Below are positions 48,759 through 59,632 of a DNA stretch of 64,000 nt, piece after piece. Below the pieces are notes generated by a model that did no database searches, was not told the origin of the DNA, and saw only the letters and a list, made by a program, of their open reading frames with translations. Source of the DNA: Mytilus edulis (Eukaryota > Mollusca > Bivalvia > Mytilida > Mytilidae). A program made the position numbers and the translations under genes. The DNA lies in NCBI RefSeq assembly GCF_963676685.1, contig NC_092354.1, positions 38,658,193-38,722,192 on the forward strand, written 5' to 3'. The number at the start of each line of letters is the position of its first letter. The stretch's first letter is position 1.

Positions 48759-49386
48759 CTTAGTATAACTACCTTAATTTAAGCTACATATAAGCAAGGT
48801 CAAGAATAGTTGATTACTTTGCTTAAACCATGTTTGTGTCAACATATGATTTGATAACTGTGAGGTGAGAGTCTGCGTGAAAGTATGTTATTTCAAAGTT
48901 AATCCTTTCTACCTTTCTTATCCACACTTAAAGCAGTAATGCTTTGAAAGTGTTTTTGTTCGATCTAAAAAAAAAAAAAAATCTCGACGGCATTGGTAAT
49001 GTACAGGTAGTTTGTCGGCAAAACCTTCCAACCTGAAATTTATGTACAGTGGACGCGTAATTAATGTTCATTCACAGAATTGGATTAATTAACCACTCCC
49101 CCTTTTTACATCTTAATTTTCATTGTGAAGCGGTTTCATTTAAATAAGACGCGAAACCGCCGGCATACTAAGCATAGCATTTGAGTCGCGAGATTATGTC
49201 GCAGATTACCAATTGAATAAGTACTAAATGCCCGTCGATTTTCTCTTGTCAAACATGTTTTTCGTGTTTCTACATGTTGTACCGACAATAATGTATAATA
49301 AACATGCCATCTATCATACATACCATGTAACACGTGGTAATCATGTACTGTCCTTATATGATCGAGTTAGACATCTTGGGTTATAA

Positions 49387-49457
49387 GCATCGGTGGTTCA
49401 GTGGTAGAATGCTCGCCTGCCACGCGGGCGGCCCGGGTTCGATTCCCGGCCGATGCA
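49387..49457 (+). tRNA. tRNA-Gly-GCC: tRNA-Gly(GCC), unit 35
   Basis: Reads the same as unit 1. Confidence 0.96.
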
Positions 49458-49787
49458 TTTCTTTTTTCTTATCTTTGCCACTTTCTAATGTACCAACTGG
49501 CAATGAAGAATGAGGAATGCAAAGCATTACAGTTTCAATACTTAACAATAATGGACGTTTGTTTGAAATGTGCGACGGTGTTACAACATTTAAAGAACTA
49601 CTACGGTCTTTTTTGAAAGTGTTCGTTTACAAATCTATGTCATTCAAAGGATGAATTATTTTCTTTGTCAGATGAAAGTCAGAAAGGTCTTAACTAAATA
49701 ATCTCCTCATCTGAAACTCAACTTTTTTTCCCTTAATGGCATGTATTACAACAACAGTAATGTGATAAAGATGACCAAAAACTAAAG

Positions 49788-49859
49788 CTCCGATGCCGGG
49801 AATCGAACCCGGGCCGTCTGGGTGAAAACCAGAAATCCTAACCACTAGACCACATCGGA
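49788..49859 (-). tRNA. tRNA-Glu-TTC: tRNA-Glu(TTC), unit 35
   Basis: Reads the same as unit 1. Confidence 0.96.
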
Positions 49860-50487
49860 CTTAGTATAACTACCTTAATTTAAGCTACATATAAGCAAGG
49901 TCAAGAATAGTTGATTACTTTGCTTAAACCATGTTTGTGTCAACATATGATTTGATAACTGTGAGGTGAGAGTCTGCGTGAAAGTATGTTATTTCAAAGT
50001 TAATCCTTTCTACCTTTCTTATCCACACTTAAAGCAGTAATGCTTTGAAAGTGTTTTTGTTCGATCTAAAAAAAAAAAAAAATCTCGACGGCATTGGTAA
50101 TGTACAGGTAGTTTGTCGGCAAAACCTTCCAACCTGAAATTTATGTACAGTGGACGCGTAATTAATGTTCATTCACAGAATTGGATTAATTAACCACTCC
50201 CCCTTTTTACATCTTAATTTTCATTGTGAAGCGGTTTCATTTAAATAAGACGCGAAACCGCCGGCATACTAAGCATAGCATTTGAGTCGCGAGATTATGT
50301 CGCAGATTACCAATTGAATAAGTACTAAATGCCCGTCGATTTTCTCTTGTCAAACATGTTTTTCGTGTTTCTACATGTTGTACCGACAATAATGTATAAT
50401 AAACATGCCATCTATCATACATACCATGTAACACGTGGTAATCATGTACTGTCCTTATATGATCGAGTTAGACATCTTGGGTTATAA

Positions 50488-50558
50488 GCATCGGTGGTTC
50501 AGTGGTAGAATGCTCGCCTGCCACGCGGGCGGCCCGGGTTCGATTCCCGGCCGATGCA
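50488..50558 (+). tRNA. tRNA-Gly-GCC: tRNA-Gly(GCC), unit 36
   Basis: Reads the same as unit 1. Confidence 0.96.
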
Positions 50559-50888
50559 TTTCTTTTTTCTTATCTTTGCCACTTTCTAATGTACCAACTG
50601 GCAATGAAGAATGAGGAATGCAAAGCATTACAGTTTCAATACTTAACAATAATGGACGTTTGTTTGAAATGTGCGACGGTGTTACAACATTTAAAGAACT
50701 ACTACGGTCTTTTTTGAAAGTGTTCGTTTACAAATCTATGTCATTCAAAGGATGAATTATTTTCTTTGTCAGATGAAAGTCAGAAAGGTCTTAACTAAAT
50801 AATCTCCTCATCTGAAACTCAACTTTTTTTCCCTTAATGGCATGTATTACAACAACAGTAATGTGATAAAGATGACCAAAAACTAAAG

Positions 50889-50960
50889 CTCCGATGCCGG
50901 GAATCGAACCCGGGCCGTCTGGGTGAAAACCAGAAATCCTAACCACTAGACCACATCGGA
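50889..50960 (-). tRNA. tRNA-Glu-TTC: tRNA-Glu(TTC), unit 36
   Basis: Reads the same as unit 1. Confidence 0.96.
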
Positions 50961-51588
50961 CTTAGTATAACTACCTTAATTTAAGCTACATATAAGCAAG
51001 GTCAAGAATAGTTGATTACTTTGCTTAAACCATGTTTGTGTCAACATATGATTTGATAACTGTGAGGTGAGAGTCTGCGTGAAAGTATGTTATTTCAAAG
51101 TTAATCCTTTCTACCTTTCTTATCCACACTTAAAGCAGTAATGCTTTGAAAGTGTTTTTGTTCGATCTAAAAAAAAAAAAAAATCTCGACGGCATTGGTA
51201 ATGTACAGGTAGTTTGTCGGCAAAACCTTCCAACCTGAAATTTATGTACAGTGGACGCGTAATTAATGTTCATTCACAGAATTGGATTAATTAACCACTC
51301 CCCCTTTTTACATCTTAATTTTCATTGTGAAGCGGTTTCATTTAAATAAGACGCGAAACCGCCGGCATACTAAGCATAGCATTTGAGTCGCGAGATTATG
51401 TCGCAGATTACCAATTGAATAAGTACTAAATGCCCGTCGATTTTCTCTTGTCAAACATGTTTTTCGTGTTTCTACATGTTGTACCGACAATAATGTATAA
51501 TAAACATGCCATCTATCATACATACCATGTAACACGTGGTAATCATGTACTGTCCTTATATGATCGAGTTAGACATCTTGGGTTATAA

Positions 51589-51659
51589 GCATCGGTGGTT
51601 CAGTGGTAGAATGCTCGCCTGCCACGCGGGCGGCCCGGGTTCGATTCCCGGCCGATGCA
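51589..51659 (+). tRNA. tRNA-Gly-GCC: tRNA-Gly(GCC), unit 37
   Basis: Reads the same as unit 1. Confidence 0.96.
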
Positions 51660-51989
51660 TTTCTTTTTTCTTATCTTTGCCACTTTCTAATGTACCAACT
51701 GGCAATGAAGAATGAGGAATGCAAAGCATTACAGTTTCAATACTTAACAATAATGGACGTTTGTTTGAAATGTGCGACGGTGTTACAACATTTAAAGAAC
51801 TACTACGGTCTTTTTTGAAAGTGTTCGTTTACAAATCTATGTCATTCAAAGGATGAATTATTTTCTTTGTCAGATGAAAGTCAGAAAGGTCTTAACTAAA
51901 TAATCTCCTCATCTGAAACTCAACTTTTTTTCCCTTAATGGCATGTATTACAACAACAGTAATGTGATAAAGATGACCAAAAACTAAAG

Positions 51990-52061
51990 CTCCGATGCCG
52001 GGAATCGAACCCGGGCCGTCTGGGTGAAAACCAGAAATCCTAACCACTAGACCACATCGGA
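51990..52061 (-). tRNA. tRNA-Glu-TTC: tRNA-Glu(TTC), unit 37
   Basis: Reads the same as unit 1. Confidence 0.96.
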
Positions 52062-52689
52062 CTTAGTATAACTACCTTAATTTAAGCTACATATAAGCAA
52101 GGTCAAGAATAGTTGATTACTTTGCTTAAACCATGTTTGTGTCAACATATGATTTGATAACTGTGAGGTGAGAGTCTGCGTGAAAGTATGTTATTTCAAA
52201 GTTAATCCTTTCTACCTTTCTTATCCACACTTAAAGCAGTAATGCTTTGAAAGTGTTTTTGTTCGATCTAAAAAAAAAAAAAAATCTCGACGGCATTGGT
52301 AATGTACAGGTAGTTTGTCGGCAAAACCTTCCAACCTGAAATTTATGTACAGTGGACGCGTAATTAATGTTCATTCACAGAATTGGATTAATTAACCACT
52401 CCCCCTTTTTACATCTTAATTTTCATTGTGAAGCGGTTTCATTTAAATAAGACGCGAAACCGCCGGCATACTAAGCATAGCATTTGAGTCGCGAGATTAT
52501 GTCGCAGATTACCAATTGAATAAGTACTAAATGCCCGTCGATTTTCTCTTGTCAAACATGTTTTTCGTGTTTCTACATGTTGTACCGACAATAATGTATA
52601 ATAAACATGCCATCTATCATACATACCATGTAACACGTGGTAATCATGTACTGTCCTTATATGATCGAGTTAGACATCTTGGGTTATAA

Positions 52690-52760
52690 GCATCGGTGGT
52701 TCAGTGGTAGAATGCTCGCCTGCCACGCGGGCGGCCCGGGTTCGATTCCCGGCCGATGCA
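52690..52760 (+). tRNA. tRNA-Gly-GCC: tRNA-Gly(GCC), unit 38
   Basis: Reads the same as unit 1. Confidence 0.96.
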
Positions 52761-53090
52761 TTTCTTTTTTCTTATCTTTGCCACTTTCTAATGTACCAAC
52801 TGGCAATGAAGAATGAGGAATGCAAAGCATTACAGTTTCAATACTTAACAATAATGGACGTTTGTTTGAAATGTGCGACGGTGTTACAACATTTAAAGAA
52901 CTACTACGGTCTTTTTTGAAAGTGTTCGTTTACAAATCTATGTCATTCAAAGGATGAATTATTTTCTTTGTCAGATGAAAGTCAGAAAGGTCTTAACTAA
53001 ATAATCTCCTCATCTGAAACTCAACTTTTTTTCCCTTAATGGCATGTATTACAACAACAGTAATGTGATAAAGATGACCAAAAACTAAAG

Positions 53091-53162
53091 CTCCGATGCC
53101 GGGAATCGAACCCGGGCCGTCTGGGTGAAAACCAGAAATCCTAACCACTAGACCACATCGGA
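53091..53162 (-). tRNA. tRNA-Glu-TTC: tRNA-Glu(TTC), unit 38
   Basis: Reads the same as unit 1. Confidence 0.96.
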
Positions 53163-53790
53163 CTTAGTATAACTACCTTAATTTAAGCTACATATAAGCA
53201 AGGTCAAGAATAGTTGATTACTTTGCTTAAACCATGTTTGTGTCAACATATGATTTGATAACTGTGAGGTGAGAGTCTGCGTGAAAGTATGTTATTTCAA
53301 AGTTAATCCTTTCTACCTTTCTTATCCACACTTAAAGCAGTAATGCTTTGAAAGTGTTTTTGTTCGATCTAAAAAAAAAAAAAAATCTCGACGGCATTGG
53401 TAATGTACAGGTAGTTTGTCGGCAAAACCTTCCAACCTGAAATTTATGTACAGTGGACGCGTAATTAATGTTCATTCACAGAATTGGATTAATTAACCAC
53501 TCCCCCTTTTTACATCTTAATTTTCATTGTGAAGCGGTTTCATTTAAATAAGACGCGAAACCGCCGGCATACTAAGCATAGCATTTGAGTCGCGAGATTA
53601 TGTCGCAGATTACCAATTGAATAAGTACTAAATGCCCGTCGATTTTCTCTTGTCAAACATGTTTTTCGTGTTTCTACATGTTGTACCGACAATAATGTAT
53701 AATAAACATGCCATCTATCATACATACCATGTAACACGTGGTAATCATGTACTGTCCTTATATGATCGAGTTAGACATCTTGGGTTATAA

Positions 53791-53861
53791 GCATCGGTGG
53801 TTCAGTGGTAGAATGCTCGCCTGCCACGCGGGCGGCCCGGGTTCGATTCCCGGCCGATGCA
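53791..53861 (+). tRNA. tRNA-Gly-GCC: tRNA-Gly(GCC), unit 39
   Basis: Reads the same as unit 1. Confidence 0.96.
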
Positions 53862-54191
53862 TTTCTTTTTTCTTATCTTTGCCACTTTCTAATGTACCAA
53901 CTGGCAATGAAGAATGAGGAATGCAAAGCATTACAGTTTCAATACTTAACAATAATGGACGTTTGTTTGAAATGTGCGACGGTGTTACAACATTTAAAGA
54001 ACTACTACGGTCTTTTTTGAAAGTGTTCGTTTACAAATCTATGTCATTCAAAGGATGAATTATTTTCTTTGTCAGATGAAAGTCAGAAAGGTCTTAACTA
54101 AATAATCTCCTCATCTGAAACTCAACTTTTTTTCCCTTAATGGCATGTATTACAACAACAGTAATGTGATAAAGATGACCAAAAACTAAAG

Positions 54192-54263
54192 CTCCGATGC
54201 CGGGAATCGAACCCGGGCCGTCTGGGTGAAAACCAGAAATCCTAACCACTAGACCACATCGGA
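54192..54263 (-). tRNA. tRNA-Glu-TTC: tRNA-Glu(TTC), unit 39
   Basis: Reads the same as unit 1. Confidence 0.96.
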
Positions 54264-54891
54264 CTTAGTATAACTACCTTAATTTAAGCTACATATAAGC
54301 AAGGTCAAGAATAGTTGATTACTTTGCTTAAACCATGTTTGTGTCAACATATGATTTGATAACTGTGAGGTGAGAGTCTGCGTGAAAGTATGTTATTTCA
54401 AAGTTAATCCTTTCTACCTTTCTTATCCACACTTAAAGCAGTAATGCTTTGAAAGTGTTTTTGTTCGATCTAAAAAAAAAAAAAAATCTCGACGGCATTG
54501 GTAATGTACAGGTAGTTTGTCGGCAAAACCTTCCAACCTGAAATTTATGTACAGTGGACGCGTAATTAATGTTCATTCACAGAATTGGATTAATTAACCA
54601 CTCCCCCTTTTTACATCTTAATTTTCATTGTGAAGCGGTTTCATTTAAATAAGACGCGAAACCGCCGGCATACTAAGCATAGCATTTGAGTCGCGAGATT
54701 ATGTCGCAGATTACCAATTGAATAAGTACTAAATGCCCGTCGATTTTCTCTTGTCAAACATGTTTTTCGTGTTTCTACATGTTGTACCGACAATAATGTA
54801 TAATAAACATGCCATCTATCATACATACCATGTAACACGTGGTAATCATGTACTGTCCTTATATGATCGAGTTAGACATCTTGGGTTATAA

Positions 54892-54962
54892 GCATCGGTG
54901 GTTCAGTGGTAGAATGCTCGCCTGCCACGCGGGCGGCCCGGGTTCGATTCCCGGCCGATGCA
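54892..54962 (+). tRNA. tRNA-Gly-GCC: tRNA-Gly(GCC), unit 40
   Basis: Reads the same as unit 1. Confidence 0.96.
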
Positions 54963-55292
54963 TTTCTTTTTTCTTATCTTTGCCACTTTCTAATGTACCA
55001 ACTGGCAATGAAGAATGAGGAATGCAAAGCATTACAGTTTCAATACTTAACAATAATGGACGTTTGTTTGAAATGTGCGACGGTGTTACAACATTTAAAG
55101 AACTACTACGGTCTTTTTTGAAAGTGTTCGTTTACAAATCTATGTCATTCAAAGGATGAATTATTTTCTTTGTCAGATGAAAGTCAGAAAGGTCTTAACT
55201 AAATAATCTCCTCATCTGAAACTCAACTTTTTTTCCCTTAATGGCATGTATTACAACAACAGTAATGTGATAAAGATGACCAAAAACTAAAG

Positions 55293-55364
55293 CTCCGATG
55301 CCGGGAATCGAACCCGGGCCGTCTGGGTGAAAACCAGAAATCCTAACCACTAGACCACATCGGA
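55293..55364 (-). tRNA. tRNA-Glu-TTC: tRNA-Glu(TTC), unit 40
   Basis: Reads the same as unit 1. Confidence 0.96.
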
Positions 55365-55992
55365 CTTAGTATAACTACCTTAATTTAAGCTACATATAAG
55401 CAAGGTCAAGAATAGTTGATTACTTTGCTTAAACCATGTTTGTGTCAACATATGATTTGATAACTGTGAGGTGAGAGTCTGCGTGAAAGTATGTTATTTC
55501 AAAGTTAATCCTTTCTACCTTTCTTATCCACACTTAAAGCAGTAATGCTTTGAAAGTGTTTTTGTTCGATCTAAAAAAAAAAAAAAATCTCGACGGCATT
55601 GGTAATGTACAGGTAGTTTGTCGGCAAAACCTTCCAACCTGAAATTTATGTACAGTGGACGCGTAATTAATGTTCATTCACAGAATTGGATTAATTAACC
55701 ACTCCCCCTTTTTACATCTTAATTTTCATTGTGAAGCGGTTTCATTTAAATAAGACGCGAAACCGCCGGCATACTAAGCATAGCATTTGAGTCGCGAGAT
55801 TATGTCGCAGATTACCAATTGAATAAGTACTAAATGCCCGTCGATTTTCTCTTGTCAAACATGTTTTTCGTGTTTCTACATGTTGTACCGACAATAATGT
55901 ATAATAAACATGCCATCTATCATACATACCATGTAACACGTGGTAATCATGTACTGTCCTTATATGATCGAGTTAGACATCTTGGGTTATAA

Positions 55993-56063
55993 GCATCGGT
56001 GGTTCAGTGGTAGAATGCTCGCCTGCCACGCGGGCGGCCCGGGTTCGATTCCCGGCCGATGCA
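55993..56063 (+). tRNA. tRNA-Gly-GCC: tRNA-Gly(GCC), unit 41
   Basis: Reads the same as unit 1. Confidence 0.96.
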
Positions 56064-56393
56064 TTTCTTTTTTCTTATCTTTGCCACTTTCTAATGTACC
56101 AACTGGCAATGAAGAATGAGGAATGCAAAGCATTACAGTTTCAATACTTAACAATAATGGACGTTTGTTTGAAATGTGCGACGGTGTTACAACATTTAAA
56201 GAACTACTACGGTCTTTTTTGAAAGTGTTCGTTTACAAATCTATGTCATTCAAAGGATGAATTATTTTCTTTGTCAGATGAAAGTCAGAAAGGTCTTAAC
56301 TAAATAATCTCCTCATCTGAAACTCAACTTTTTTTCCCTTAATGGCATGTATTACAACAACAGTAATGTGATAAAGATGACCAAAAACTAAAG

Positions 56394-56465
56394 CTCCGAT
56401 GCCGGGAATCGAACCCGGGCCGTCTGGGTGAAAACCAGAAATCCTAACCACTAGACCACATCGGA
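56394..56465 (-). tRNA. tRNA-Glu-TTC: tRNA-Glu(TTC), unit 41
   Basis: Reads the same as unit 1. Confidence 0.96.
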
Positions 56466-57093
56466 CTTAGTATAACTACCTTAATTTAAGCTACATATAA
56501 GCAAGGTCAAGAATAGTTGATTACTTTGCTTAAACCATGTTTGTGTCAACATATGATTTGATAACTGTGAGGTGAGAGTCTGCGTGAAAGTATGTTATTT
56601 CAAAGTTAATCCTTTCTACCTTTCTTATCCACACTTAAAGCAGTAATGCTTTGAAAGTGTTTTTGTTCGATCTAAAAAAAAAAAAAAATCTCGACGGCAT
56701 TGGTAATGTACAGGTAGTTTGTCGGCAAAACCTTCCAACCTGAAATTTATGTACAGTGGACGCGTAATTAATGTTCATTCACAGAATTGGATTAATTAAC
56801 CACTCCCCCTTTTTACATCTTAATTTTCATTGTGAAGCGGTTTCATTTAAATAAGACGCGAAACCGCCGGCATACTAAGCATAGCATTTGAGTCGCGAGA
56901 TTATGTCGCAGATTACCAATTGAATAAGTACTAAATGCCCGTCGATTTTCTCTTGTCAAACATGTTTTTCGTGTTTCTACATGTTGTACCGACAATAATG
57001 TATAATAAACATGCCATCTATCATACATACCATGTAACACGTGGTAATCATGTACTGTCCTTATATGATCGAGTTAGACATCTTGGGTTATAA

Positions 57094-57164
57094 GCATCGG
57101 TGGTTCAGTGGTAGAATGCTCGCCTGCCAAGCGGGCGGCCCGGGTTCGATTCCCGGCCGATGCA
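57094..57164 (+). tRNA. tRNA-Gly-GCC: tRNA-Gly(GCC), unit 42, variant C38A
   Basis: The only tRNA gene in the array in which I saw a change: C to A at 57130, so the anticodon loop reads CTGCCAA instead of CTGCCAC. This is nt 37 of the gene, Sprinzl position 38, two bases 3' of the anticodon. The anticodon and all stems are unaffected, so it should still be a Gly(GCC) tRNA, but it lacks the cytosine that the tRNA methyltransferase DNMT2/TRDMT1 methylates in tRNA-Gly(GCC). Confidence 0.92.
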
Positions 57165-57494
57165 TTTCTTTTTTCTTATCTTTGCCACTTTCTAATGTAC
57201 CAACTGGCAATGAAGAATGAGGAATGCAAAGCATTACAGTTTCAATACTTAACAATAATGGACGTTTGTTTGAAATGTGCGACGGTGTTACAACATTTAA
57301 AGAACTACTACGGTCTTTTTTGAAAGTGTTCGTTTACAAATCTATGTCATTCAAAGGATGAATTATTTTCTTTGTCAGATGAAAGTCAGAAAGGTCTTAA
57401 CTAAATAATCTCCTCATCTGAAACTCAACTTTTTTTCCCTTAATGGCATGTATTACAACAACAGTAATGTGATAAAGATGACCAAAAACTAAAG

Positions 57495-57566
57495 CTCCGA
57501 TGCCGGGAATCGAACCCGGGCCGTCTGGGTGAAAACCAGAAATCCTAACCACTAGACCACATCGGA
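57495..57566 (-). tRNA. tRNA-Glu-TTC: tRNA-Glu(TTC), unit 42
   Basis: Reads the same as unit 1. Confidence 0.96.
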
Positions 57567-58194
57567 CTTAGTATAACTACCTTAATTTAAGCTACATATA
57601 AGCAAGGTCAAGAATAGTTGATTACTTTGCTTAAACCATGTTTGTGTCAACATATGATTTGATAACTGTGAGGTGAGAGTCTGCGTGAAAGTATGTTATT
57701 TCAAAGTTAATCCTTTCTACCTTTCTTATCCACACTTAAAGCAGTAATGCTTTGAAAGTGTTTTTGTTCGATCTAAAAAAAAAAAAAAATCTCGACGGCA
57801 TTGGTAATGTACAGGTAGTTTGTCGGCAAAACCTTCCAACCTGAAATTTATGTACAGTGGACGCGTAATTAATGTTCATTCACAGAATTGGATTAATTAA
57901 CCACTCCCCCTTTTTACATCTTAATTTTCATTGTGAAGCGGTTTCATTTAAATAAGACGCGAAACCGCCGGCATACTAAGCATAGCATTTGAGTCGCGAG
58001 ATTATGTCGCAGATTACCAATTGAATAAGTACTAAATGCCCGTCGATTTTCTCTTGTCAAACATGTTTTTCGTGTTTCTACATGTTGTACCGACAATAAT
58101 GTATAATAAACATGCCATCTATCATACATACCATGTAACACGTGGTAATCATGTACTGTCCTTATATAATCGAGTTAGACATCTTGGGTTATAA

Positions 58195-58265
58195 GCATCG
58201 GTGGTTCAGTGGTAGAATGCTCGCCTGCCACGCGGGCGGCCCGGGTTCGATTCCCGGCCGATGCA
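58195..58265 (+). tRNA. tRNA-Gly-GCC: tRNA-Gly(GCC), unit 43
   Basis: The gene reads the same as unit 1. A G-to-A change at 58168 lies 27 bp upstream, in the 5' flank (CTTATATAAT instead of CTTATATGAT), which makes that flank more TATA-like. Confidence 0.96.
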
Positions 58266-58595
58266 TTTCTTTTTTCTTATCTTTGCCACTTTCTAATGTA
58301 CCAACTGGCAATGAAGAATGAGGAATGCAAAGCATTACAGTTTCAATACTTAACAATAATGGACGTTTGTTTGAAATGTGCGACGGTGTTACAACATTTA
58401 AAGAACTACTACGGTCTTTTTTGAAAGTGTTCGTTTACAAATCTATGTCATTCAAAGGATGAATTATTTTCTTTGTCAGATGAAAGTCAGAAAGGTCTTA
58501 ACTAAATAATCTCCTCATCTGAAACTCAACTTTTTTTCCCTTAATGGCATGTATTACAACAACAGTAATGTGATAAAGATGACCAAAAACTAAAG

Positions 58596-58667
58596 CTCCG
58601 ATGCCGGGAATCGAACCCGGGCCGTCTGGGTGAAAACCAGAAATCCTAACCACTAGACCACATCGGA
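58596..58667 (-). tRNA. tRNA-Glu-TTC: tRNA-Glu(TTC), unit 43
   Basis: Reads the same as unit 1. Last tRNA gene in the window. Confidence 0.96.
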
Positions 58668-59241
58668 CTTAGTATAACTACCTTAATTTAAGCTACATAT
58701 AAGCAAGGTCAAGAATAGTTGATTACTTTGCTTAAACCATGTTTGTGTCAACATATGATTTGATAACTGTGAGGTGAGAGTCTGCGTGAAAGTATGTTAT
58801 TTCAAAGTTAATCCTTTCTACCTTTCTTATCCACACTTAAAGCAGTAATGCTTTGAAAGTGTTTTTGTTCGATCTAAAAAAAAAAAAAAATCTCGACGGC
58901 ATTGGTAATGTACAGGTAGTTTGTCGGCAAAACCTTCCAACCTGAAATTTATGTACAGTGGACGCGTAATTAATGTTCATTCACAGAATTGGATTAATTA
59001 ACCACTCCCCCTTTTTACATCTTAATTTTCATTGTGAAGCGGTTTCATTTAAATAAGACGCGAAACCGCCGGCATACTAAGCATAGCATTTGAGTCGCGA
59101 GATTATGTCGCAGATTACCAATTGAATAAGTACTAAATGCCCGTCGATTTTCTCTTGTCAAACATGTTTTTCGTGTTTCTACATGTTGTACCGACAATAA
59201 TGTATAATAAACATGCCATCTATCATACATCCCAATAAACA

Positions 59242-59474
59242 CATAACGTTCAAAGAACGTTATGGATTGGTTCCTGTTAGGTTATTTCGGACTTTAACGT
59301 TAAAACAACGTTGTGAGTACGTTAATGTGAAACGTTACAATTTAACGTTGAGGGAACGTTTTTTTTAACGTTGTGTGGAAGTTTCGTTTTGGTTTTGTTA
59401 CAAAGAAGACGTTGTAGAAACGTTGAGTATTGGTTATTTTTAAAACGTTACTTAACTAACAGTCTTAAAACGTT
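59242..59474. repeat. AACGTT-rich block (11 copies), candidate subterminal repeats
   Basis: AACGTT starts at 59245, 59256, 59296, 59307, 59331, 59344, 59355, 59367, 59419, 59444 and 59469. Adjacent spacings are often 11-12 or 25 bp, near whole helical turns. The first pair forms a perfect 10-bp inverted repeat (CATAACGTTC, 3-nt spacer, GAACGTTATG; 59242-59264). CACTA-type elements carry arrays of short subterminal transposase-binding motifs, which this resembles. Confidence 0.6.
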
Positions 59475-59509
59475 CCAACAATGTACGTCTTTTTTGAAGA
59501 AAAAAAGAA

Positions 59510-59560
59510 CCCCCCCCCCCAAAAAAAAAGAAAAGAAAAAAAAAACTGTAAAAAAGAAAT
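59510..59560. repeat. Homopolymer-rich tract (C run then A-rich)
   Basis: A run of about a dozen C at 59510-59520, followed by A-rich sequence with scattered G. ORFs across it are low-complexity. Base counts in such runs may be unreliable. Confidence 0.7.
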
Positions 59561-59632
59561 TTTCTTTAAAGTATGTAATTATGTTGATTATCTTATATCA
59601 TTTTTTTTTATATTACAGAACTATTATATGCG

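Larger units (their letters stand above)
11616..59230. repeat. Tandem array of ~43 copies of a 1,101-bp tRNA-Gly/tRNA-Glu unit
   Basis: A head-to-tail satellite-like array of about 47.6 kb. Counting from AACATG at 11616, unit starts recur every 1,101 bp; the interval is 1,100 bp across the units with A14 instead of A15, and irregular across the N gap. Each unit carries, in order, tRNA-Gly(GCC) on +, a 330-bp spacer, tRNA-Glu(TTC) on -, and a 628-bp spacer with a hairpin plus T5, an A15 tract and a second hairpin. Unit starts imply 43 full units plus a terminal 70-bp partial copy (59161-59230). Divergence is tiny: I noticed substitutions only at 57130 and 58168, apart from homopolymer-length changes near the gap. 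Such homogeneity implies recent amplification or ongoing homogenisation. 43 is a minimum because of the gap. Confidence 0.97.

Noticed and set aside
11515-59242. Repeated 71-aa (+) and 65-aa (-) ORFs, one pair per array unit
   Set aside because: The + ORF runs through the tRNA-Gly gene and its flank and starts at a non-ATG codon; the - ORF lies in spacer. Their sameness reflects the identity of the units, not selection on protein, and no domain is visible.
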